NCBI GenBank assembly: GCA_014238525.1
Contig: JABAAY010000004.1
Span: 1 to 40,203 of the forward strand
Source: Mycoplasmatales bacterium
Lineage (GTDB): Bacteria; Bacillota_I; Bacilli_A; Mycoplasmatales; JABAAY01
Direction: 5' to 3'
Length of the DNA: 40,203 nt
Positions within the stretch are counted from its first letter, which is position 1; every line of letters starts with the position of its first letter. A model generated the notes under the pieces. That model had not been told where the DNA came from. It made no database searches and was given only the letters and a program-made list of their open reading frames with translations. Of the stretch, positions 30,882 to 40,203 are shown one piece after another. The translations under genes and the position numbers were made by a program.

Positions 30882-31478
30882 CTACGAAGTGGGAGGGTTT
30901 GGAAATATTTCGACAAAATTAGTTGCATTAGCTTGCACACCGAATGAATTAGCATTTATTTGAGGTCTTTGATTCGAATCAAGTGATGCAGTTATAACTA
31001 TCATAAAACCAGGAGTATTGTTTGCAGCGCCTCCTCATATTCCTCTATTAGAAACTCCTCCAGAAGAAAGTGATGCTGTAACAAGTAACTCGGTAATTGT
31101 AATAGTAAACATGTTACTATCTTCGTCAAAGGCTACGTTAGAATTCTCCAAAGTGCCGATATAAACGTTATTTAATGTGATTGGTTCAAGATCTGTGTCG
31201 GTTGGACTGGCTGTGGGCGTTCCGCCCATCATATTGTTATAAATTAATACTCTTGCTCCTCGTACAAAGTCTCTTTGAATTTGAGTTTGGGGATTCTCGA
31301 GATTAAATATTCCAGAATCAAAATTATTAAGATCGTTCACTATTTCTTCAATATTGTCGGTTGTTGTTGTTCCAGTGGCACACATTTGAGCAACCGCTCC
31401 AATTGTTGTTGCGCCTGCAAGAGTTGTAATTCCTAATGCCGCGGAAATGATTTTTGTATTTTTGCTTTTTTTATTCAT
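30882..31478 (-). CDS. Small lipoprotein, one module
   Basis: A 198-residue predicted lipoprotein. Signal peptide MNKKSKNTKIISAALGITTL ... GAVAQMC, with the Cys at residue 33. Methionine just before the Cys is unusual. The mature part has one module: EEIVNDLNNFDSG, then the YNNMMGG region, ITLNNVYIGTLENSNV and a beta-rich stretch FTITITELLVTASL. A UGA Trp extends the frame by about 50 residues to TAG at 30884-30882. The start has an AGAAGG Shine-Dalgarno site 10 bases upstream rather than a leaderless promoter, and lies 26 bases after the uvrA stop, so it may be co-transcribed with uvrA. Confidence 0.85.
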
Positions 31479-31504
31479 GTAAATATAACCTTCTTGTTAT
31501 TATT

Positions 31505-34342
31505 TTAATACTTTTTTAAAATTTTTTGTAAATATAAAGCGGTATAGCCGTTCTGCTTTTCAACAATCTGCTCTGGCGTTCCTTTAGTGACTACTTCTCC
31601 TCCGAATTGTCCTCCGTCGGGACCCAAGTCGATGATATAGTCAGCAACCTTTATTACTTCCAAATTGTGTTCAATAACAACTACTGTATCTCCGTTATTC
31701 ACTATTCAATCTAAAACCTCTATTAGTTTTTTTACATCATCTGTATGCAAACCTGTCGTAGGTTCGTCCATTATGTATATGCTTTTCCCGGTTGGCTTTT
31801 TTTGTAAAAAGGTCGCAAGTTTAACTCGTTGAGCTTCTCCACCAGACAATTGTGTGGCTGGTTGCCCTAGTTTAATATATCCCAAGCCTACATCGAAAAT
31901 AATGTTTAGCTTACCCATGATTTTTGGATGATTCTCTCAAAAAATTAAGGCCTTTTCAATTGTCATATTCAAAATGTCAAAAATGTTTTTTCCTTTATAT
32001 CTAATTTGCAAAGTTTCATTATTGTATCTTTTGCCTTTACATTCTTCGCACTCCACAAAAACATCGGGTAAAAAATTCATGGATATTCTTAAGACTCCAT
32101 CACCTTCACATTTTTCGCATCGCCCTCCCCGAACATTAAACGAGAATCTTCCTTTTAAGTAACCTCTGATTTTTGATTCTGGAGTATCCGCGAAAACATC
32201 TCTTATTTCGTTAAACACACCTGTATAAGTTGCTGGGTTGCTTCGAGGCGTTCTTCCAATTGGATCTTGCGAAATATTTATGATTTTATCGACATAATTA
32301 CTTCCTTTTATTTCTTTATAAGCCGCAGGTTTAATATTTAAATATTTTTTTTCGTGTAGTAACCCCTTGTATAGGGTCTCATTTATTAAAGTAGACTTTC
32401 CACTTCCACTAACGCCTGTAACACAAATGAACTTGCCCAATGGAAAAGTAACATTTATGTTTGCGAGGTTGTTTCCTTTGGCTCCTTTTATTTCTATTTT
32501 TTTAGAATTACCGCCTCTTCGTTTACGAGGAATGGGAATAGTTTTTTTCTGAGCCATATATTGACCAGTTAATGATTTATCGTTTTCCATTAGTTCTTCG
32601 GGAGTTCCTTCAGCAACTATATTTCCACCGTGAATTCCTGCACCAACGCCCAGGTCTACAATTCAGTCGGCTGATTCTAAAGTTTCTTCATCGTGCTCCA
32701 CAACAATTAAAGTATTTCCTAAATCCCGCATTTTTTTAAGTGTTTCAATTAATTTTTTGTTATCTTTTTGATGTAGTCCGATTGAGGGTTCGTCAAGAAC
32801 ATATAAAACCCCCGTCAAGTGTGAACCAATTTGAGTAGCAAGCCTAATTCTTTGTGCTTCTCCGCCACTTAGGGTTTGTGAACTTCTAGATAAATTCAGA
32901 TAACTCAATCCTACATTTTGCAAAAATTCTAATCTATGTAAAATTTCATTCAAAACCAATTTTGCAATTTGGAATTCTTTATCAGTTAACTTTAAGTTTT
33001 TTGTAAATAGTACAGCGTCATTAATATCCTTTTGAACAAAATCATCTATGTTAATATCATTTAATTTAACACTTAACGCTTCTTCGTTAAGTCTTTTCCC
33101 TAAACACTGTAAACACTTTTTATCGCTCATAAATTTCTTATAAAATTTTCGGGCGCCTTCACTGCTAGTTTCCATATATCTTCTTTCGATCAATCTTGCA
33201 ATGCCTTCTATATAATCATATTTTTCATATCTATTGCCACTTTTGGTTACTATCACATAGTGAATTTCTTCATCGCTGCCTCTCATTAAAATTTTTACTT
33301 CGCTTGGTGTGAAATTACTATAGGGAGTATTTAAGTCTATATTATAGTGATCACAAAGCTTTTTAAAATTTTGTCACTCGATGTTCATTGTTCCAATTAT
33401 GTTTTTTATATATTCTATTGCACCTGCATTTAGTGTTTTACTTTTGTCTGGGACAAGAATGTCGGTATCAACTTCGAGCCTTACCCCAAGCCCCTTACAC
33501 GCGGAACACGCGCCCACAGGTGAGTTAAAACTAAATAATCTTGGTTCTAAATCTGAAATTGAAAATCCGCATTTTTTACAAGAATGTTTCTGAGAATAAA
33601 GAACTTCTTCTTTATCCAGAAAATTAACTAATACTAGTCCCCTTCCGTAATTTGCAGCAACCTCCACCGCCTCATATAGTCTAGAATTAGTCTCTGCTTC
33701 TTTATTTAAAATCAACCGATCAATAACAATCTCCACATTATGTTTTTGATTTTTATTAATGTTTATTTCATCATCCAAAGAAACAGTAACTCCGTCAATT
33801 CGAATCCTTAGAAAACTTTCTTTTCTTAATTGTTCAACAAGTAAATGATGCCCACCTTTTTGTGATCTAACGACTGGTGATAAAATTTCTATTTTTTGTC
33901 CTTCGTCGTGAGTGTTTATTTGATCAACAATTTCTTGTACAGTTTGCGCTTGAATGATTCCGTGATTTTTAGGACAGTGTGGGTTACCAATTCTGGAAAA
34001 CAATAATCTAAGATAGTCATATATTTCGGTAACGGTTCCAACCGTACTTCTTGGGTTGTGGCTAGTTGATTTTTGGTCGATGGAAATAGAAGGCGACAAT
34101 CCTTCGATTGATTCGACATCAGCTTTGCTGACTGAATGGAGAAATTGTCTTGCATATGAACTCATAGACTCAACATATCTTCTTTGCCCTTCAGCATAAA
34201 TAGTATTAAACGCTAAAGAGGTTTTGCCGCTTCCGCTAACTCCGCTGAAAACAACCAACTTGTTTTTTGGAATATTAAGACTAACAGATTTTAAATTGTG
34301 TTGTTTCGCTTTTTTTACAATGATGAAATCTTTTGTGTTCAT
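31505..34342 (-). CDS. uvrA: UvrABC system protein A
   Basis: The damage-recognition ATPase of nucleotide excision repair. The protein has 945 residues, full length. First [20 protein letters not shown]; zinc finger [10 protein letters not shown] ... [23 protein letters not shown] and [13 protein letters not shown]. Second [20 protein letters not shown]; zinc module CEKCEGDGV ... [25 protein letters not shown] and [15 protein letters not shown]. At least four in-frame UGA codons must be read as Trp, yet all segments lie in one frame, so there is no frameshift. A TAAAAT box lies seven bases before the ATG at 34342. It is divergent from the next lipoprotein. Confidence 0.97.
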
Positions 34343-34355
34343 TATAGTTATTTTA
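34343..34355 (-). promoter_or_regulatory. -10 box for leaderless uvrA transcript
   Basis: On the minus strand TAAAAT (34355-34350) plus seven bases reaches the uvrA ATG at 34342. Confidence 0.45.
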
Positions 34356-34402
34356 CTGAAAAATTGATTTTAAACAAAATTAAAATTACGCGATAAAAGT
34401 TT

Positions 34403-34414
34403 TATAATTGTGAA
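34403..34414 (+). promoter_or_regulatory. -10 box for leaderless lipoprotein transcript
   Basis: TATAAT (34403-34408) plus six bases leads to the ATG at 34415. No Shine-Dalgarno site. Confidence 0.6.
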
Positions 34415-35404
34415 ATGAAGAAAAAATACAAAAAAATATTCAAAATATTTTCGTTATCCTCAATAGGTGCGTCTTCAACTGTTCTGGTTGCTCAATCGTG
34501 TTCCAATATTCCTTCTGCTCCTCCGGAAATTCTCAATGATTTAAGTATTATCTTTGCCAACTTAAATCATAATAATTTGAATGTGAACACGTCTCCTGAA
34601 ACGGAAGTGATACTGGATAGTTTTTTAGATGTGATTAATGCTTCTACTTCCCTCCAAAGCATTGATGAAAATTTTGATGAAATTTTAGCAATGAATAATC
34701 TTTCTGTACAAAGTATAACGGACGAGGGTGGTGGTGCTTTTCGTATATCCTTGCCTACAACAGTCACAATAGAGGTCAGAAATTCCAAAATTTCTGCCTC
34801 ACAAACAACAATAAAATTGCAAAATACCACAATTAATTTTTTTCTTGTTGTTAGAACATCTAATGATTCAGAAATAAATTTTTCAACCGTTTCACTTCCT
34901 AATAATGATTTTGAATATGTCTTTGATAGGGATTATTCAAACTCTCAAATAAACAGTTTATTTACTAGCACTATTTTAGAAACAATTAACGCTACTTCTC
35001 CTACGAAGGGATCTTTATTAAGAAGTTCTGCGAATGATAATGCAAATTTTAATTTACTGGAAACAGAAATCAATGGCAATTATAATTTTTTAAGTGTTCG
35101 TGGTTTTGTTCACAAACTAAATTCTTTATTGCTTTCGCCTAACTCAACATTTACAAATGGAATTTTTGCTCCACTTGAAGGCGGAGAATACGGAATTTCC
35201 TTAACTTGAGACAACATGAGTCGAACTGGGATTTTAACTTTTAGTGATTCCTCGGTTTTTTCTAGAGTGGAAATGGATGGAACTGTTGTTAACGATTCTT
35301 GATTAGAAAATAATACAGAAGTGTTTACAAACTTTCGTTCTCCCTTAAATTTGTCTTTTACAATTGTGCAAACAAGTTCTGAATTGGCAACCTTTCTATT
35401 TTAA
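34415..35404 (+). CDS. Lipoprotein with about two modules
   Basis: A 329-residue predicted lipoprotein. Basic start MKKKYKKIFKIF, a hydrophobic stretch ending VLVAQSC, with the Cys at residue 29. The mature part begins with SNIPSAPPEILNDL and has a module opening IFANLNHNNLN, followed by MNNLSVQSIT; a second opens SQINSLFTSTILETINAT near residue 190. UGA Trp codons at 35210 and later continue the frame to TAA at 35402-35404. Divergent from uvrA. Function unknown. Confidence 0.86.
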
Positions 35405-35427
35405 CTATGATTGAGTTTTTTATTTGT

Positions 35428-35433
35428 TATAAT
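35428..35433 (+). promoter_or_regulatory. -10 box upstream of the MFS transporter
   Basis: TATAAT lies 32 bases before the ATG at 35466, so this gene would have a real leader of about 25 bases, unlike most first genes here. Confidence 0.45.
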
Positions 35434-35465
35434 ACAAATCAATCTAGTCATGGTTTTAGTAATTA

Positions 35466-36977
35466 ATGGATAAACAACAGTTAGAGCAAAACAATGCTCT
35501 AAAATATAAAAATGGAGTTTTTGATCAATCACAGAGAAAAAAAGGATTGTTATTTGCCTTTATAACAATTATTTTAAGCAGTTCACTAACATCTGTAACA
35601 GGCTTGGTAATAATTAATGTTAGTCAATTCTTTGGAGAATCACAGGCACTAATACTTGCGTTTTCACTATTGGTGATATTGTTTTCGGTTTTTGGAAATT
35701 TAATTTCTGGACCTTTAGTTCATAAATTCGGAGCTAAGAAAAATATTCTCTTTAGTTCTATTTTGTTTTTTCTTTCGGCTGCTGGCACAGCAGCTTTAAT
35801 AACTTCGAGCACAACTACACTTGTTTTGTATGGTGTTTTCTTAACATTACAGGGAATAGCAAACGGATGAATTCATCCCTCCGTATACACCTTGGTTTAT
35901 GGTTACACCTCGCAGAAAAGAAAAGAAAAAACATCATTAAATTTAGTTTTAGCTTTTTATGGACTAGGTTTTGTTGTTTTTTATTTGTTGAACACTTTGT
36001 TGTCACATACAATTGAACAAACAGTAACAAATGGTGCTGGAAGCAGTATATTTTGACATTCGGCATTTGCAATCAATGCATTTTTCTATCTTGTTGTTGT
36101 AGTTTATGTTTCGTTTAGTAAAGTTACAGAAATATCTGCCCGGGATTTAGAAAGAATGGCGTCTGGTATCACGAAAAAGAAAATTATTCCAAAATGGGCG
36201 AAATCAAGCATAAAAAAATATTCGTCGCTTTCTCAATTTAAAGAACAAGAAATTAGAAACAAAAACGGTAAGAGTTTCTGAAGCAACAATAAATATTGAA
36301 TTATTTCTCTAATTTTTCTCTTATTTGCAGCTGGATTTTATTCTTCCACGGAATATTTTTGAACCAATTATGGAATTACTTTTTTGGTTGGCGCGCGTTC
36401 TAGCGATGGTGCCTTCATAAACGGACGTGGTTTTTCTGCATTGAACGCAGGGCTAATTTTAAGTACTTACAATATTGGATTAACAATCGCAAGATTTGTT
36501 TACTATTTTATAGGCGAAAGGAAAAAAAGCAAGGGAGCGATATACTATTTATTTTTAATATACATTTTAACTTTTGTTGGCATATCTCTTGTATCGGTTG
36601 GTAACCCTAGTGAAGACTTAAGCTTATCGGTTAATTACATATTATTCTTTATTCAGGGGACAATTTCTGGGATTTTGTACGGGGTTTTTATAGGTTATGT
36701 ATTAAAGCTGTCTCAAAAATACTCGAATATTGTTTCTTCAGTAACGGTTGCTATATATAATTCTGCGGCATTTTTAACAGCAGCAATTTTTTCATTAACT
36801 GCCCATTTGGCTATAGTACAAGGAGGAGCGATTGGACATGAAATTTTGGTTGCCCCAGTGTATGCAATGCCTGTGATAAGCGTTCTTATTTTGATTTCAT
36901 TCGTTATTGCACATTATTTTAACTCTAGAAACACAAAAGAGTGAAATTTTGAAAGAGTTAGTTTTCAGATACTCTAA
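35466..36977 (+). CDS. Major facilitator superfamily transporter
   Basis: A 503-residue protein with about 12 predicted membrane helices. The first six include AFITIILSSSLTSVTGLVII, LISGPLVHKFGAKKNILFSS (the MFS loop 2-3 motif, canonical G-x-x-x-D-R-x-G-r-r), and LYGVFLTLQGIANGW. A long basic cytosolic loop (SKVTEISARDLERMASG ... NGKSFWSNN) separates the halves. Helices 7-12 include STYNIGLTIARFVYYFIGERKK. Substrate unknown; the overall look is like mycoplasma MFS permeases. Trp codons at several points are TGA, including one eleven codons before the TAA. The stop overlaps the metG stop by four bases. Confidence 0.85.
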
Positions 36978-38506
36978 TTATTTATTCTTTCAAATAAATG
37001 ACTTGTTCTCTTCACTTTTTTATTAGATAAAAAGCCAAAATTTTCTATGCGCGCGTTGTCTATGTTTTCATTTAATATTCCAAGCTGTTCACATATTTTT
37101 TCCCAACTGTCAACAAGCACAGGGCTGAACATTCAACCTATGTATAGTAAACAATTGGCCAGCAGGTTTAACAAGTTGTTTAATTTTGTTTTGTTGTTTG
37201 TTTTAAATAGGGTTCATGGTTTTTGATCTTCGATAATTTTATTAATATCTCTAATGAATGCAAGAAGTTCATTTATTCCTTTTGAAAAAAAATAGTCTTT
37301 TCAAAAATTTTCAACTTTTATCTTGTTTTCCATAATTATTTTTTTTATATGCATGGTATTTTCTGATTTCAAATCGCTCTCAGGAATTATCCCGTTAGCA
37401 TACTTAATTATCATTTGAATTGTTCTCGAAAATAAATTACCAAATTCATTAACAAGATTATTATTAATGCAGTCAACCAATAGTTCTTCAGAGTATTTAC
37501 CGCCTTTGGAGATTGTAATTTCTTTTAAAAGGAAAAATCGTAATGCGTCTGATCCATATTTATTTATCAAAAGATTTGGATCAATTATATTGCCTCTTGA
37601 CTTGGACATCTTCTCTCCCTGAAATAAAATTCAGTCATGTGCCAAAATTACGTTTGGTTGGGGTTTATTTAATAGATCAAGAAGTATGGGTCAGTAGAGT
37701 CCGTGAAATCTAGAAATCTCCTTGCCTATGATTTGAATTTTAATATTTTCATCGTTTCAAAAATCTATTTCCTGCGATTCCGATTTCAGTTGTTTGAAAC
37801 CACTTAAATAGCTTAAAAGGGCATCAAACCAAACATATATTTCTTGCCCCGAAGAAATAGGGGTTTCAATTCCTCATCCGTTCTTTTTTCTAGAAACACA
37901 CAAATCAGACAAGTCATTATCTATAAAATTATTAAATAACTCATTCTTAATTTTTTCAGGTATCAAAAATCTTGGATTTTTTTTATATAAATTTATTATT
38001 CATTCTCTTTTATTTGTAACCTTAAGGAAGAAAACCTCTTCATTTAGAAATTGCAATGTGCCATTACAATTTATGCATTTTTGATTATCGGTTGAAAATT
38101 TCTTCGTAAAAAAGTCCTCGCACTTCACGCAGTAAAATCCCTCGTAATTTCCTTCATAAATTTCTTTGGTTTTGTACAAAGAGGAGAACACTTCCTTTAC
38201 AAGATCTTCGTGTTTTTGATTTGTTGTTCTGGTAAAAACAGAATAATCAATGTTTAACATGTCTCATAGTTTCTTAAAATTTGTAACATTATCTTCTACA
38301 AAATCAACTACATCTTGTTTGTTTTCTTGACTACTTCTTAGGATTTTCTTGCCGTGTTCGTCTGTCCCCGTCAACAAAAAACAGCGGTGTCCTCTTTGCT
38401 CAAAATATCGTTTTAGAAAATCAGCAATAACTGTTGTATATGCGTGTCCAATGTGCGGCTTACCATTAACATAATAGACTGGGGTACTTATGTATATATT
38501 CTTCAT
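36974..38506 (-). CDS. metG: Methionyl-tRNA synthetase
   Basis: It charges tRNA-Met, including the initiator. The protein has 510 residues. The HIGH motif is in [32 protein letters not shown] follows; a zinc knuckle of four Cys (CVKCEDFF ... CINCNGTL) lies in the connective domain; [17 protein letters not shown]; and the second signature [16 protein letters not shown]. No C-terminal tRNA-binding (OB) domain is fused. Many Trp codons are TGA. The promoter is TATTAT, six bases before the ATG, overlapping the divergent promoter of the 38529 gene. The stop overlaps the MFS stop. Confidence 0.96.
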
Positions 38507-38528
38507 AATAAGATAATATAATTTTATT
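38507..38528. promoter_or_regulatory. Compact bidirectional promoter (22 bases)
   Basis: Plus strand: TATAAT (38517-38522), six bases, ATG at 38529. Minus strand: TATTAT (38518-38513), six bases, metG ATG at 38506; TATATT two bases further upstream is an alternative. The two -10 boxes overlap. Confidence 0.6.
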
Positions 38529-39239
38529 ATGGTATTTCGTCGATTAACTAACAGTCCTAGCTATTTATTGTTTAAGGAAAAATGATCCAAAATAATTACT
38601 GTAGATAATGCTGCCAAAATCAATAAAAAAACAATACATGATTTTTTTAAAGATGCGAATGAAAATTGAGCAGCTGTTTATGGGATGTCAATCTTAAAAA
38701 AATACATTGAAACCAAAAATAACTATTCTTCAAAATTTATAAAAACATGCTTTTCAATTGCTCAAAATTTTGAAATAAAGTTAACGGGCGAGGAGCAAAG
38801 CTATATTTTTGAACAAGAAGCCATCGGATTTGCTCTAATTAGAAACTTTAAGGAGCTAAGTGTGCCGGTTTCTCTTTCTACTGGTGTCACTTGTTTTGCA
38901 AGAATGCCGTCAATAACTAGATTCAAAATTGATGAGGGAGATATATTAACAAATATGAAAAGAGGTGAGCTTTTTTTCACAAACGTTTACATGTCTTTTT
39001 TTTATAATAAGTCTGAAGAAAAAGTATATTATGATGAGATAGAAATAATGATAATTGAAAGCTTCGGAGTAAAATTAAAGTTGGTGAAAGAAGAAAAATC
39101 GATATTTTGAAGAATACCCCAGGTAGATTTGTTCCAAATTTATATTTACTATGTTATAAAGGTTTATTTTAAAAAACAGGATGTTTTTCAAATTCAAAAC
39201 TATAATAAAAAGATCAGAAGGATAATTCTTGAAAAATAA
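38529..39239 (+). CDS. Unrecognised protein, possible PH-like (GRAM/bPH) domain
   Basis: A 236-residue cytosolic-looking protein (MVFRRLTNSPSYLLFKEKW). Two UGA Trp codons occur in the first 55 residues, so a later start would be wrong. The first half is helical and Lys-rich. The middle (about residues 115-190) has the pattern of a bacterial PH or GRAM domain: SLSTGVTCFARMPSITRF, then RGELFFTNVYMSFFYN (like G-x-L-x-x-T-N-x-R-L-x-F), then YYDEIEIMIIESFGVKLKL. The C-terminus is basic. I base this only on the pattern of beta strands; function unknown. It ends 11 bases inside nagA, so both are in one transcript. Confidence 0.6.
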
Positions 39240-40203
39240 AATATTAATCAAAAACGTTGATATATACAACCACAACGAAACACTGAAAACTAAAGACATC
39301 CTTATAAAAGATGGTTTAATAGAAAAAGTAGAGAACGGTATCCCCACACAAAAAAACATTGAAGTAATCGATGGTAGTGGACTATACTCAATTCCTGGTT
39401 TTATTGACTTACAAGTAAACGGCGCATACGGAAGCGACATATGAGATGCAAGTGAGAAGTCCGTGAACAATATAATAAAAATGTTGCCTTCCGAAGGAAC
39501 AACCAGGTTTTTATACACATATATAACCGCTGATGTAAAAATCACAACATCCACAATGAAAAAGAATGTAGCGTTGTTTGACAGAATTCAAAAACAAATG
39601 CATGGAGCTTTTTTGGAAGGTTTTCATCTAGAGGGTCCTTTTATAGATAAAAAGAAAAAAGGAACACATAATGAAAAATACATTATTCCCTACAATAAAG
39701 ATGTTTTTGAAACATTTTGAGACGCAACTAGTCAATCTATAAAGGTGGTGACCTTTTCCCCAACGGATGAGACAGTGCCGTTTGCAAATGAAGTCATCAA
39801 TCGAAATATTGCTCCATCCATTGGTCACAGTGCGGCGCATAATTCAAAAGTAAAAAGTAATATAGATGCTGGGGCGATTTATTGCACTCATTTATTTAAT
39901 GGCATGACCGGAATAAATCATCATGAAGTTCTAGTTGCTCATGAATTTTTAATAAATCCAAAGACCAGTGTTATGCTTATTGCTGACTTTATTCATTTAA
40001 CTAGGTCTACTTTGGAGTTGGTCCTAAAGACAAAATCTGTTAATCAGATAATGTTGGTTACCGATTCAGTAAGCCCAAAGGGTTTGAAAAATGGCATTTA
40101 TAATATGGGACCAATCAAAATACAAAAAGATGACAGCAGAATTCATCTTCTTGGTCACCCTGAAACTCTTGCTGGTTCAGGCGGAAAAATGAGTCAATCT
40201 TAC
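39229..40203 (+). CDS. nagA: N-acetylglucosamine-6-phosphate deacetylase, C-terminus outside the window
   Basis: It removes acetate from GlcNAc-6-P in amino-sugar catabolism. About 325 codons are in the window. The start is TTG at 39229, with an AGAAGGA Shine-Dalgarno site, inside the end of the previous gene. Motifs: IPGFIDLQVNGAYGSDIW (the family's Q-x-N-G form), FLEGFHLEGPFID (metal Glu), PSIGHSAAH, YCTHLFNGMTGINHHE (metal His), MLIADFIHLT, MLVTDSVSPKG (catalytic Asp) and ETLAGSGGKM. Trp residues are TGA (at 39441 and elsewhere). No nagB is in the window; it may follow. Confidence 0.94.

Noticed and set aside
31505-34342. Apparent break-up of uvrA (and metG, tkt, argS, gltX, lgt) into several short frames
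   Set aside because: All pieces are in one frame and separated only by TGA, which fits UGA-Trp decoding at conserved Trp positions; these are intact genes, not pseudogenes.
35450-35473. Short frame MVLVING overlapping the MFS transporter start
   Set aside because: It has no -10 box at the leaderless distance (the TATAAT is 16 bases upstream) and no SD site; it is likely chance.

Overview
The window is a gene-dense, AT-rich stretch of a Mollicutes (Mycoplasma-like) chromosome. The main evidence is the genetic code. Conserved housekeeping proteins (transketolase, ArgRS, GltX, UvrA, MetRS, MgtE, Lgt, YchF) run full length only if UGA is read as Trp. This rules out standard-code Acholeplasma or phytoplasma. 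I see no cell-wall genes and many acylated lipoproteins. I cannot name the species.

Layout. (1) 1-6060, minus: one run tkt - rpoE - pyrG - fba - rpmE - tdk - prfA, with overlapping or nearly touching genes. (2) 6103-11908, minus: ychF - ispF - gltX - HD phosphohydrolase - argS, again overlapping. (3) 11947-13176, plus: a three-module lipoprotein. (4) 13173-22652, minus: tmRNA (ssrA) - a membrane protein with degenerate GGDEF and EAL-like domains - lspA - a seven-module lipoprotein - a CdaM-type diadenylate cyclase split by a frameshift at an A9 tract - mgtE - parA - parB. (5) 22725-24823, plus: lipoprotein - birA - small membrane protein. (6) 24828-27670: smpB and secG (minus), a four-helix membrane protein (plus), a Na+/Ca2+ exchanger-like protein (minus), a Cys-less rhodanese (plus). 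(7) 27667-34342, minus: uvrA - lipoprotein - membrane protein - lgt - degenerate rapZ - whiA - XRE regulator. (8) 34415-36977, plus: lipoprotein and MFS transporter. (9) 36974-38506, minus: metG. (10) 38529 to the end, plus: an unrecognised protein with a possible PH-like domain, then nagA (cut by the window end).

How the genes fit together. Lgt and LspA are the maturation enzymes for the five lipoproteins in the window. SsrA and SmpB form the ribosome-rescue pair, with prfA (RF1) as the release factor. ParA/ParB act in chromosome segregation. CdaM (c-di-AMP) precedes MgtE (Mg2+). No stretch longer than 300 bases lacks a gene; the spacers are 2-80 bases.

Expression signals are the most striking feature. 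At about a dozen transcription starts a TATAAT-like -10 box lies 6-8 bases before an ATG or GTG start codon. The same spacing separates the tmRNA -10 box from the tmRNA 5' end, so these mRNAs are probably leaderless. Genes inside runs use Shine-Dalgarno sites or overlapping stop/start codons. Four of five convergent junctions overlap by exactly four bases at the stop codons, and I saw no classical terminators.
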